Positions 8,314-16,200 of a stretch of DNA of 22,711 nucleotides are shown here, one piece after another. The DNA is from Gallispira sp964526435 (GTDB lineage: Bacteria; Bacillota; Clostridia; Lachnospirales; CAG-274), in the NCBI GenBank assembly GCA_964526435.1, contig CAZGIC010000021.1, positions 1 to 22,711 of the forward strand. Direction: 5' to 3'. The notes under the pieces were generated by a model. It saw only the letters and a program-made list of their open reading frames with translations, had not been told where the DNA came from and did not search any database. Made by a program: the position numbers and the translations under genes. Numbering within the stretch: position 1 is the stretch's first letter; the number at the start of each line of letters is the position of its first letter.

Positions 8314-8327
8314 AATACAATTGTATT
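8314..8327. repeat. Perfect 14-bp palindrome downstream of ridA
   Basis: AATACAATTGTATT is its own reverse complement and lies about 20 bases after the ridA stop codon, upstream of the candidate promoter of the araC-type gene. It could be an operator for a dimeric regulator. In such AT-rich DNA chance is a serious alternative. Confidence 0.35.
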
Positions 8328-8345
8328 TAAAATTACAGCGGCATA

Positions 8346-8744
8346 TTATTGCAATTCGCTTCCAATCATCGCCTCCATCTCAATTTCAACTATCTGTGTA
8401 GGGCGATTAAGAGCCGGTGTTCCAACTACTGTGCATAAAGGTTTATAATCATGGAATATTTCTGAATAAGCCCTGCATATATCTCCGCTTGCTTTCATAT
8501 CTGTAGTATACACCTTAACCCGAAATACATCTGATGCCTTTGCCCCTGCCTGATCCAAAAGCTTAACCTGTTTTTCAAGTACATACTTTGTCTGCTCATA
8601 AGCATCCTTTTCACCGTATACACTGCCGTCAGGCTGTACTGATGTGGTACCGCCTATTGCAACATAATTTCCAAGCTTAACCATACGACTATAGCCCACT
8701 TTTTCCTCCAACGGGGCTCCTGATGTGTAATTTTCTCTTATCAT
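8346..8744 (-). CDS. RidA (YjgF/YER057c/UK114) family protein
   Basis: Small cytoplasmic protein, 132 residues, typical length for this trimeric family. Classical RidA hydrolyses reactive enamines/imines such as 2-aminoacrylate released by PLP enzymes; many paralogues act in specific catabolic pathways. The N-terminal segment (NYVAIGGTTSVQPDG), the central VFRVKVYTTDM and the C-terminal RPTQIVEIEMEAM follow the family; R114 and E120 are the probable counterparts of the conserved Arg and Glu of the active site. Start: ATG at 8744 with AAGGAGG at 9-base spacing; an earlier out-of-frame ATG gives only a two-codon frame. It is the first gene of the minus-strand cluster with the AraC regulator, permease and cyclodeaminase-family enzyme. 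That enzyme family makes imine intermediates, so a pathway-linked imine deaminase role is a reasonable inference. The symbol is withheld because paralogues are common. Confidence 0.9.
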   Translation of the reverse strand: MIRENYTSGAPLEEKVGYSRMVKLGNYVAIGGTTSVQPDGSVYGEKDAYEQTKYVLEKQVKLLDQAGAKASDVFRVKVYTTDMKASGDICRAYSEIFHDYKPLCTVVGTPALNRPTQIVEIEMEAMIGSELQ

Positions 8745-8871
8745 AACATTTTACCTCCTTATATTCTTGCCCTAAAACTATTATACTTAGAGTAACCTGT
8801 TTCCTCATATTTGTTGGGGCTCCAATAATCGGATATTTTTAAATTTTTCCATACAATTACTGCCCTTTTAT

Positions 8872-8915
8872 AAAAAAACAAGACCGTTAAACCAATTACT
8901 GTTTCAACGACCTTG
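8872..8915 (-). terminator. Orphan terminator upstream of ridA
   Basis: On the minus strand, arms CAAGGTCGTTGAAAC (8915-8901) and GTTTAACGGTCTTG (8892-8879) pair with two wobble pairs and one bulge. A run of seven T follows (8878-8872). The pairing is better on the minus strand than on the plus. No gene lies between it and the queA terminator, so it may end read-through, a small RNA, or a ridA leader. Confidence 0.7.
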
Positions 8916-9119
8916 TATATGGTCATAATTATAATAAACTTTTTTACAAAAAAATAGTAAAAATCGGAGTTCTTATCAGTTTATCGTTAAATTAACATTA
9001 TTGAAGGAATTTCATTACAAATTGGCTTATGTTTTTTACTGTGTACCATTACTTCTATATACAATATTATTTTAACATGAATAAAAACAGAATTAAAATT
9101 AATTTTTTTACAAAGCCAG

Positions 9120-9162
9120 ATATAAATATAACCCTCAAACATATTGAGGGTTATATTTATAT
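9120..9162. terminator. Perfect 19-bp hairpin after queA
   Basis: Arms 9120-9138 and 9144-9162 are perfect reverse complements around a 5-base loop, with a core of AACCCTCAA/TTGAGGGTT. It starts 3 bases after the queA stop codon. The T-tract on either side is short and mixed with A, but position and stem strength support terminator or 3'-end protection function for the minus-strand queA transcript. Confidence 0.75.
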
Positions 9163-9165
9163 AAA

Positions 9166-10209
9166 TCAAATTTTTTTAATATCAGAAGTTAAAAACATAG
9201 CATCGCCAAAACTAAAAAACCTATACTTTTCTTCCACAGCCACCTTATAGGCATTGAGAACATTTTCCCTTCCTGCAAGAGCACTTACAAGCATAATCAA
9301 AGTAGACTCAGGCAAATGAAAATTAGTTATAAGATTATCAACAATCTTAAATTTATACCCGGGATATATAAAAATATCAGTCCAGCCGCTGCAAGCTTCA
9401 ATATGTCCATTTTCATCAGCAATTGATTCAAGTGTTCTTGTGCTTGTTGTTCCAACGGTAATTATTCTTCCGCCCTTTTCTCTTGTTCTGTTTATAAGTT
9501 CTGCATTTTCATTATCTATCATATAAAATTCAGAATGCATTTTATGGTCATTTATATCTTCTTCCTTAACAGGACGAAATGTTCCAAGTCCCACATGAAG
9601 TGTAAGCCTTGCAATATTTACTCCCTTATCCCTTAATTGATTCATTAATTCAGGAGTAAAGTGCAGTCCTGCAGTCGGTGCTGCCGCTGACCCTTCATTT
9701 TTAGCATACACAGTCTGGTACCTGTTTTTATCCTCAAGTTTTTCATGTATATAAGGCGGCAGAGGCATTTCACCAAGCTTATCAAGAATTTCTTCAAAAA
9801 TACCTTCATAATTGAATTTTACTATTCTGTTGCCGTCATCTAACACCTTAACAATTTCAGCCTCAAGCAATCCGTTTCCAAACTCAATTATATGCCCCGG
9901 TCTTGCTTTCTTACCGGGATATACAAGAGTTTCCCATGTATCATCTTCATTTCTTTTCAAAAGAAGAATTTCAACTCTTGAACCCGTATCCTTTCTTGCT
10001 CCTATAAGCCTTGCAGGCAACACTTTAGTTTCATTTATAACAAGGCAGTCCCCCGGATCAATCATATCCACAATATCTCTGAAAACCTTGTGCTGAATTT
10101 TTCCTGTATTTTTATCAAGAACAAGAAGTCTTGAAGCCGATCTGTCCTTTAATGGCGTCTGAGCTATAAGCTCTTCAGGCAAATCAAAATAAAAATCACT
10201 TTTTAACAT
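9166..10209 (-). CDS. queA: S-adenosylmethionine:tRNA ribosyltransferase-isomerase
   Basis: QueA transfers and isomerises the ribose part of S-adenosylmethionine onto 7-aminomethyl-7-deazaguanine in tRNA (anticodon position 34), giving epoxyqueuosine. The protein has 347 residues, normal length. Diagnostic segments are the N-terminal DFYFDLPEELIAQTPL, LPARLIGARKDTG, MPLPPYI (about 148-154), GSAAAPTAGLHFT (173-185), LHVGLGTFRPV and VGTTSTRTLES. The ATG at 10209 has AAGGA about 12 bases upstream, overlapping the stop codon of the SpoIID-family gene. The intergenic distance is 15 bases, so queA is the second gene of that operon. tgt, the enzyme acting just before QueA, is 7 kb upstream on the same strand. 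Identification is secure. Confidence 0.97.
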   Translation of the reverse strand: MLKSDFYFDLPEELIAQTPLKDRSASRLLVLDKNTGKIQHKVFRDIVDMIDPGDCLVINETKVLPARLIGARKDTGSRVEILLLKRNEDDTWETLVYPGKKARPGHIIEFGNGLLEAEIVKVLDDGNRIVKFNYEGIFEEILDKLGEMPLPPYIHEKLEDKNRYQTVYAKNEGSAAAPTAGLHFTPELMNQLRDKGVNIARLTLHVGLGTFRPVKEEDINDHKMHSEFYMIDNENAELINRTREKGGRIITVGTTSTRTLESIADENGHIEACSGWTDIFIYPGYKFKIVDNLITNFHLPESTLIMLVSALAGRENVLNAYKVAVEEKYRFFSFGDAMFLTSDIKKI

Positions 10210-10224
10210 AATAACAATCCGTCC

Positions 10225-11625
10225 TTACTTTATTTCAACGTCTGTGTAATAAAATTTCAATATATCCTCAAAAGTATATCCTTCTTCTGCCATACCCTTT
10301 GCTCCGTACTGACTCATACCAACACCATGTCCGTTTCCCTTACCAGTCAATGTAACAACTCCTGCAGTTCCCCCAGTGGTTACAATTTGAGCTTCACCAG
10401 ATGATACTTCAGTATTTTCACCTGAATTTTTGTTATATACGGAATACTCTACCGTATTTGTATCTGCACCACTGGCAACAGTAAAGTTTCTTGAATAAAG
10501 ACTTCCTCCTGACGTTGCAGAAAATACGGTTCTGATTTCATCTTTCTCAAGAGTTATCATTCCCTTTGAACCTCTGAATGTAAGTCCGCTAACAATACCA
10601 TTATCGTTATATTCAGCTTCCACCTTAATAACATTGCCTATGTTGTAACCCTTTGTGTTACACATATCAGTCAATTCACTGTATGTAAACTCCCTTGTCC
10701 ATTCCTTATATTCTTTTTCATATATATCAGACTTACCCTTAAGATAAGGAGTTTCATAACCCCATGCCTCAGCACCGTCAATAGTTGCTCCTCCGTCAGA
10801 TGCAAAATATACAGCTTCTATAAGACTTCCATCATAGTATATGCAAAGTCCTTTAGTTTCATTTACAGCTGTAATGCCTGCTTCTGTTTCATATTGAGTG
10901 CCGTTATATGCCTGGCAGTGAACGCCGTCACAAAGATCATATGTATCGTGTTTTCCTTTACACCTTTCCATATATGTTCTCGCAGCAACAGCCTGAGCCT
11001 TTTGTGCTTCTATACTCCATGATGACGGCATTTCTGAATTTATTACACCATAGAGATATTTTTCTTCATCAACTACATTAATCGCTGTAAGTGTGCTGCC
11101 TTCTCTGTATATTTCAATATCATCTCTGTAGTAATTATCACCTACACCTATTATCCCATCGTAAGCATTAACTCTTGCAGGACTGCTTCCGTCCACAATA
11201 AATTTGTATTTACCTTCGTATGCAAAGCCCACACAATAGTCTCCTGTATTTACAGTTGTTTTGTTAAGCTTTTTACCATCTGTCCTTACATAAATAGTCC
11301 ATCCCTTGTCGGTAAGTGCAACTACACAGTTATATCCTGTATATGCAGGAAGCTTGGCATTTGCCTCGGCATATGTATCAAAATATTCACCAATAATATA
11401 ATAATTACCTGTAACAGGTTTTATTGTATATGTACCGGCTATAGAATATTTTTCACCATCTCCTATACCCACTCCCATAACGCTGTCATTTACTGTTATC
11501 GAAGAAACATTCTTAAAGTTATTTTCAAGTCCAATTCTAATTGTATCGGCATAAGCATTAACTGTTGCAAAATAGCATCCAACAGCAACAAAAGTCGTAA
11601 TAATTAAACATTTTAACTTTTTCAA
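10225..11625 (-). CDS. SpoIID/LytB-domain protein with signal peptide and SPOR-like region
   Basis: Exported peptidoglycan-acting protein, 466 residues from the chosen start. The TTG at 11625 is preferred: GAGGTG lies 6-7 bases upstream and the product then starts MKKLK followed by a hydrophobic stretch and NAYA, a clear signal peptide (about 1-26). The open frame continues 27 codons upstream without a ribosome site. Residues about 73-118 (YYIIGEYFDTYAEANAKLP...) resemble a SPOR glycan-binding repeat. The SpoIID domain (about 180-466) has LYGVINSEMP with the expected catalytic Glu (E198), His/Cys residues (H226, C232, H236, C237) suitable as zinc ligands, SDGGATIDGAEAWG, and the C-terminal GNGHGVGMSQYGAKGMAEEG. 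Family members are lytic transglycosylases that cut glycan strands stripped of stem peptides, in spore engulfment (SpoIID) or other wall processes (LytB). It forms an operon with queA. It may be a paralogue rather than spoIID itself, since neighbours such as spoIIQ/spoIIID are absent. Confidence 0.88.
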   Translation of the reverse strand: MKKLKCLIITTFVAVGCYFATVNAYADTIRIGLENNFKNVSSITVNDSVMGVGIGDGEKYSIAGTYTIKPVTGNYYIIGEYFDTYAEANAKLPAYTGYNCVVALTDKGWTIYVRTDGKKLNKTTVNTGDYCVGFAYEGKYKFIVDGSSPARVNAYDGIIGVGDNYYRDDIEIYREGSTLTAINVVDEEKYLYGVINSEMPSSWSIEAQKAQAVAARTYMERCKGKHDTYDLCDGVHCQAYNGTQYETEAGITAVNETKGLCIYYDGSLIEAVYFASDGGATIDGAEAWGYETPYLKGKSDIYEKEYKEWTREFTYSELTDMCNTKGYNIGNVIKVEAEYNDNGIVSGLTFRGSKGMITLEKDEIRTVFSATSGGSLYSRNFTVASGADTNTVEYSVYNKNSGENTEVSSGEAQIVTTGGTAGVVTLTGKGNGHGVGMSQYGAKGMAEEGYTFEDILKFYYTDVEIK

Positions 11626-11644
11626 TAAAATCACCTCATGATAT

Positions 11645-11673
11645 AGTATACAATAATACGACCTTTTTTTCCA
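11645..11673 (-). promoter_or_regulatory. Candidate promoter of the SpoIID-family/queA operon
   Basis: Minus strand TGGAAA (11673-11668), a 17-base spacer and TATACT (11650-11645). Both boxes are moderate matches for sigma-A. A second possibility further upstream is CTGACA-17-TAATAT. I see no clear sigma-E or sigma-F type site. Confidence 0.35.
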
Positions 11674-11802
11674 CAAGCTTTTAAAAAAATAATAAAAACG
11701 TAACAATTCCCGTTGTTTAATTATTTTTCTCTGTAATATATTATGCCATTCTTTATCATTTGTCAGTAATAAGCAATTTAAGTTTTAATAATTTTCAAAC
11801 AA

Positions 11803-11835
11803 AAAAGGGCTGCCGTAAACACAGCAAGCCCTCAA
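11803..11835 (-). terminator. Intrinsic terminator of gapA
   Basis: Read on the minus strand, AGGGCTTGC and GCAGCCCT form a GC-rich stem with one bulged base and a loop of about 10 bases, followed by a run of six T. It lies about 20 bases after the gapA stop codon. Confidence 0.88.
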
Positions 11836-11853
11836 AAATATATTATATCAATA

Positions 11854-12861
11854 TCAGCCTAATTCAGCAAAGTACTTGATTGTTCTAACCATCTGGCTAG
11901 TGTATGAATTTTCATTATCATACCATGAAACAACCTGAACTTCGTATAAATCATCAGCAATCTTATTAACCATTGTCTGAGTTGCATCAAATAATGAACC
12001 ATAAGTGATACCGATAATATCAGAAGATACGATTTCATCCTCATTGTAACCGAAAGAATCAGAAGCAGCAGCCTTCATAGCAGCATTGATACCTTCAACA
12101 GTTACATCAGTACCCTTAACAACAGCTGTAAGGATAGTTGTAGAACCTGTAGGAACAGGAACTCTCTGAGCAGAACCTATTAACTTACCGTTTAACTCTG
12201 GAATAACTAAGCCGATAGCCTTAGCAGCACCTGTTGAGTTAGGAACGATATTAACAGCAGCAGCTCTTGATCTTCTTAAGTCACCCTTTCTCTGAGGACC
12301 GTCAAGAGTCATCTGATCACCTGTATAAGCGTGGATTGTTGACATAATACCAGCCTGAATAGGAGCATAGTCATTAAGAGCCTTAGCCATAGGTGCTAAA
12401 CAGTTTGTAGTACAAGAAGCTGCAGATATGATCTTGTCATCAGCAGTTAATGTATTTTCGTTTACGCTGTATACGATTGTTGGTAAGTCATTACCTGCAG
12501 GAGCAGAAATAACAACCTTCTTAGCACCTGCTGTAATATGAGCAGAAGCCTTATCCTTAGATGTATAGAAACCTGTACACTCAAGTACAACATCTACATC
12601 TAACTGACCCCAAGGAAGCTTAGAAGCATCAGCTTCTTTGTAAATTTCAATTTCCTTACCATTTACTACGATAGAAGATTCCTTAGCTTCAACAGTACCA
12701 TTAAACTTACCCTGAGTTGAATCATACTTTAATAAGTGAGCTAATACCTTAGGTGCAGTTAAGTCGTTAATAGCAACAACTTCATATCCGTCAGCAGCAA
12801 ACATCTGTCTGAAAGCAAGTCTACCAATACGACCAAAACCATTAATAGCAACTTTAACCAT
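11854..12861 (-). CDS. gapA: Glyceraldehyde-3-phosphate dehydrogenase, NAD-type
   Basis: Glycolytic enzyme converting glyceraldehyde 3-phosphate, phosphate and NAD+ to 1,3-bisphosphoglycerate, acting as a cytoplasmic tetramer. The length of 335 residues is standard. The N-terminal Rossmann motif INGFGRIGR, D33 in AINDLT (expected for NAD preference), the catalytic C150 in SAASCTTNC, H177 in STIHAYTGDQ and the C-terminal SWYDNENSYTSQMVRT are all present. The ATG at 12861 follows AGGAGG at a good distance. Codon choice is cleaner and more biased than in its neighbours, as expected for a highly expressed gene. It has its own strong promoter and terminator, so it is a single-gene unit, with none of the usual pgk/tpiA neighbours and no cggR-type regulator here. 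Confidence 0.97.
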   Translation of the reverse strand: MVKVAINGFGRIGRLAFRQMFAADGYEVVAINDLTAPKVLAHLLKYDSTQGKFNGTVEAKESSIVVNGKEIEIYKEADASKLPWGQLDVDVVLECTGFYTSKDKASAHITAGAKKVVISAPAGNDLPTIVYSVNENTLTADDKIISAASCTTNCLAPMAKALNDYAPIQAGIMSTIHAYTGDQMTLDGPQRKGDLRRSRAAAVNIVPNSTGAAKAIGLVIPELNGKLIGSAQRVPVPTGSTTILTAVVKGTDVTVEGINAAMKAAASDSFGYNEDEIVSSDIIGITYGSLFDATQTMVNKIADDLYEVQVVSWYDNENSYTSQMVRTIKYFAELG

Positions 12862-12985
12862 TTTTGTTTCCTCCTAAAAATAAAATTAGAAATTTAATAT
12901 AGAGCCTTTTACGGCACTACATTGTTTAATGTTATAAATATAGCAATCGTAAATGACAGTTATACTTAAACATTCACTATTTATT

Positions 12986-13013
12986 ATTATAACACAATTT
13001 TCATCTGCTTCAA
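12986..13013 (-). promoter_or_regulatory. Strong gapA promoter with extended -10
   Basis: Minus strand TTGAAG (13013-13008), a 16-base spacer and TATAAT (12991-12986) preceded by TGT, giving an extended -10. The start would be near 12979, with a leader of about 118 bases. The A/T-rich DNA upstream could act as an UP element. Confidence 0.65.
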
Positions 13014-13216
13014 ACAATTTTTTTTTAAATTGTTGTAAAATTTTTATATTTATTATTATTTTACAATTTTTACAAAATCATTCCAATAAATTTATGCACA
13101 TTTTACATATAAAATAACAATTTCTATTATAATCATTCTGCTATATCTATTTAAAACAATTACCGGAAACTGTCTTACAAGTTTTTACCAAACCATATCA
13201 ATTGATAAATCACTAA

Positions 13217-13244
13217 ACTTGCCCCGATTATCTTCGGGGCAAGT
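13217..13244 (-). terminator. Intrinsic terminator of tgt-purL
   Basis: Perfect 11-bp arms ACTTGCCCCGA and TCGGGGCAAGT with a 6-base loop, 9 bases after the purL stop codon. The T-tract on the minus strand is short (TTTAG), but the stem is very stable. Confidence 0.82.
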
Positions 13245-13253
13245 CAGCAATAA

Positions 13254-16200
13254 TTACAGTTTAAAATATTCAACACCTGAAAGGAAAATCTTCTGATCCT
13301 TATCTCCGGGAACATTGATGAATACACCATTTCCTCTTCTTTCAGAGTGTCCCATCTTACCAAGAACTCTTCCGTCAGGGCTTGTGATACCCTCAACAGC
13401 ATATATTGAACCATTTGGATTATACTTAATATCATAAGTAGGCTGTCCCATTTCATTTACATACTGTGTTGCAATCTGACCGTTTTCAGCCAATGCCTTA
13501 ATAGTTGCACTGTCAGCCATAAATCTGCCTTCACCGTGTGAAAAAGCAACTCTGTGTACCTGTCCAACAGCCGTATTCCAAAGCCATGGTGACTTATTTG
13601 AAATAATCTTTGTATCTGCAAGGCAGGATACATGACGGCCTATTGTGTTAAATGTAAGAGTAGGTGAATTTTCTTCCATATCTCTTATTTCACCGTAAGG
13701 CACAAGTCCAAGTTTAATAAGAGCCTGGAAACCATTACATATACCCAGCATAAGACCATCTCTGTTCTTAAGAAGGTTCATTGTAGCTTCCATTACCTTA
13801 GGATTTCTGAATACGGCAGCTATAAACTTGCCTGAACCTTCAGGCTCATCACCTGCGGAAAATCCGCCCGGGATCATAATGATCTGGCTGTTGTTTATCA
13901 TTTCAACCATTTTATCTATACTTTCTTCAAGCCATTCATTTTTAAGGTTACTTATTACAAGAGTATCTGCAACAGCTCCTGCATTTTCAAAGGCTTTCTT
14001 TGTATCATATTCGCAGTTGGTTCCCGGGAATACAGGTATGAATACCCTCGGTGCAGCAATTCCCTTTCCCAAATGTTTTTTAACCGCAATTTCAAAAGGC
14101 TTTAACTCTATATTACTTTCATCAAAACTGCTGTAATATTTAGTCGGGAATATTCTTTCAAGAGGCTTGAACCATGTTCTCTTAGCCTCATCAATTGTAA
14201 TTACCTCACCATTAGCCTTTAAGATTTCTTCTTCAGTAGTTACACCTATAATCTTATAATTACAACCCTTCAGCATTTCTGCAATAGTTTCATTGTCATA
14301 AGGCATTTCAAGTACAAATGAACCGTAACTGTAATTAAATAAATCATCGTCATTTATTTCAGCACCTATATCGTTGCCAAATGCCATTTTGCTCACAGCA
14401 GCAGCCACACCGCCTACACCTATAGTAGCAGCTGAAATAATCCTCTTTTCCTTAATAAGTCTGCTTACTGTCTTAAAGTTATTTATAAGCTCATCAAAAT
14501 CAGGCATATCATTTTCATCATACCTTGTAACAAGCTTTACTATTGAACTTTCAATTGTCTTAAATTCAGGAGAAATAACAGTATTAATATCAGACACATC
14601 AACTGCAAATGAAACAAGTGTAGGAGGTACATCAAGATTCATAAATGTACCTGACATACTGTCCTTTCCACCTATTGAAGCAGTACCAAGCTTCATCTGT
14701 GCCACCAGAGCACCAAGGAGAGAACTGAACGGTTTGCCCCATCTTGCAGGATCCTCACCAAGTCTTTCAAAATACTCCTGGAAAGTAAGTCTGCATGAAT
14801 CATAATTTCCACCTGCTGCAACTATTTTTGCAACTGATTCAACAACTGCATAGAGAGCACCATGGAAAGGACTCCACTTTGCAACCTTAGGATTATAGCC
14901 GTAACTCATAAGAGTTGCTGTAGTTGTATCACCTTCAAGCACAGGAACCTTTGCAGCCATTGCCTCAATAGGGGTAAGCTGATTTTTACCGCCGAAAGGC
15001 ATAAGAACTGTACCAGCACCTATAGTTGAATCAAATCTTTCTGATAACCCTTTCTGACATGCCACATTCAAATCAGAAAGTACATTAAGCCATTTTTCCT
15101 TTATATTGCCTGATGTTTCAATTCCCGCAGGCTTTTCACCTGGAGCCTCAACAGCAGCTTCTGAATACTGTGCAGCACCGTTTGTGTCAAGGAAATCTCT
15201 TGAAATATTTACTATATCATTGCCATTCCAGAACATTTTAAGACGTCTGTCATCTGTAACCTCTGCAACTGCTGTAGCTTCAAGATTTTCTTCATTGGCA
15301 AATTTAATAAATTTATCAACATTTTCCTTGTCAACTACAACAGCCATTCTTTCCTGAGATTCTGAAATTGCAAGCTCTGTACCGTCAAGTCCTTCATACT
15401 TCTTTGGTACCAGATCAAGATTTATTTCCAGCCCTTCAGCTAATTCACCTATAGCAACTGAAACTCCCCCTGCCCCAAAGTCATTACATCTTTTTATCAT
15501 TCTGCTTACTTCAGGATTTCTGAAAAGTCGCTGTATCTTTCTTTCTGTCGGTGCATTACCCTTCTGTACCTCAGCACCGCAAGTATGTATTGATTCTTCT
15601 GTATGCTCTTTAGATGAACCTGTTGCACCGCCGCAGCCATCTCTTCCTGTTCTTCCCCCTGTAAGAATGATTATATCACCCTTTTCAGGTCTTTTTCTTA
15701 TAACATCACATTTCTTTGCCGCTGCAATTACGGCACCTATTTCCATTCTCTTTGCAACATAGCCCTCATCATATATTTCAGCAACCTGACCTGTTGCAAG
15801 ACCTATCTGATTACCATATGAGCTGTAGCCATGAGCCGCTGAACGCACAAGCTTTGACTGGGGAAGCTTACCGGGAATAGTATCCTGCACAGGAACAGTA
15901 GGATCTCCCGCACCTGTCACTCTCATAGCCTGATATACATAACTTCTGCCTGAAAGAGGATCTCTTATACATCCGCCTATACATGTTGCAGCACCACCAA
16001 AAGGTTCAATTTCAGTCGGGTGGTTATGAGTTTCATTTTTGAACATTATAAGGTAATCTTCTGTCTTTCCGTCAATATCCACAGGCACTACAATACTGCA
16101 TGCATTTATTTCCTCTGACTCGTCAAAGTTATCAAGTTTGCCCTGAGCCTTTAATGCTCTCATACCCATTGTTGCAATATCCATAAGACACTGAGGTTTG

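Larger units (their letters stand above)
8745..9165. other. Intergenic region between queA and ridA
   Basis: No gene is supported in these 421 bases. They hold the ridA ribosome site, a -10-like TATAAT (8785-8780, minus strand) without a convincing -35, an interrupted palindrome TTGG....CCAA (8814-8825), a minus-strand terminator (8872-8915) and the queA terminator (9120-9162). About 200 bases between the two terminators (8916-9119) are AT-rich and unexplained. Short frames there begin on poor starts without ribosome sites. Confidence 0.6.
12862..13253. other. Intergenic region upstream of gapA
   Basis: These 392 bases contain no supported gene. They hold the gapA leader (about 118 bases, with a small TAGTGCC/GGCTCTA hairpin near 12900-12925), the gapA promoter (12986-13013), AT-rich inverted repeats just upstream of it (about 13011-13075) and the purL terminator (13217-13244). 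The segment from about 13080 to 13210 shows only AT-rich sequence with an isolated TATAAT-like box. Confidence 0.6.

Noticed and set aside
8745..8871. T-box or amino-acid riboswitch before ridA
   Set aside because: No T-box consensus (such as AGGGTGGNACCGCG) or other recognised aptamer motif is present.
8987..9250. Short frames on both strands in the queA-ridA gap (60 and 73 codons)
   Set aside because: The minus-strand frame starts on TTG inside the queA 3' end without a ribosome site and runs through the queA terminator hairpin; the plus-strand one runs into queA antisense.
13828..15357. Several plus-strand open frames inside purL
   Set aside because: They are antisense shadows of a conserved gene with every purL motif intact in the other frame.
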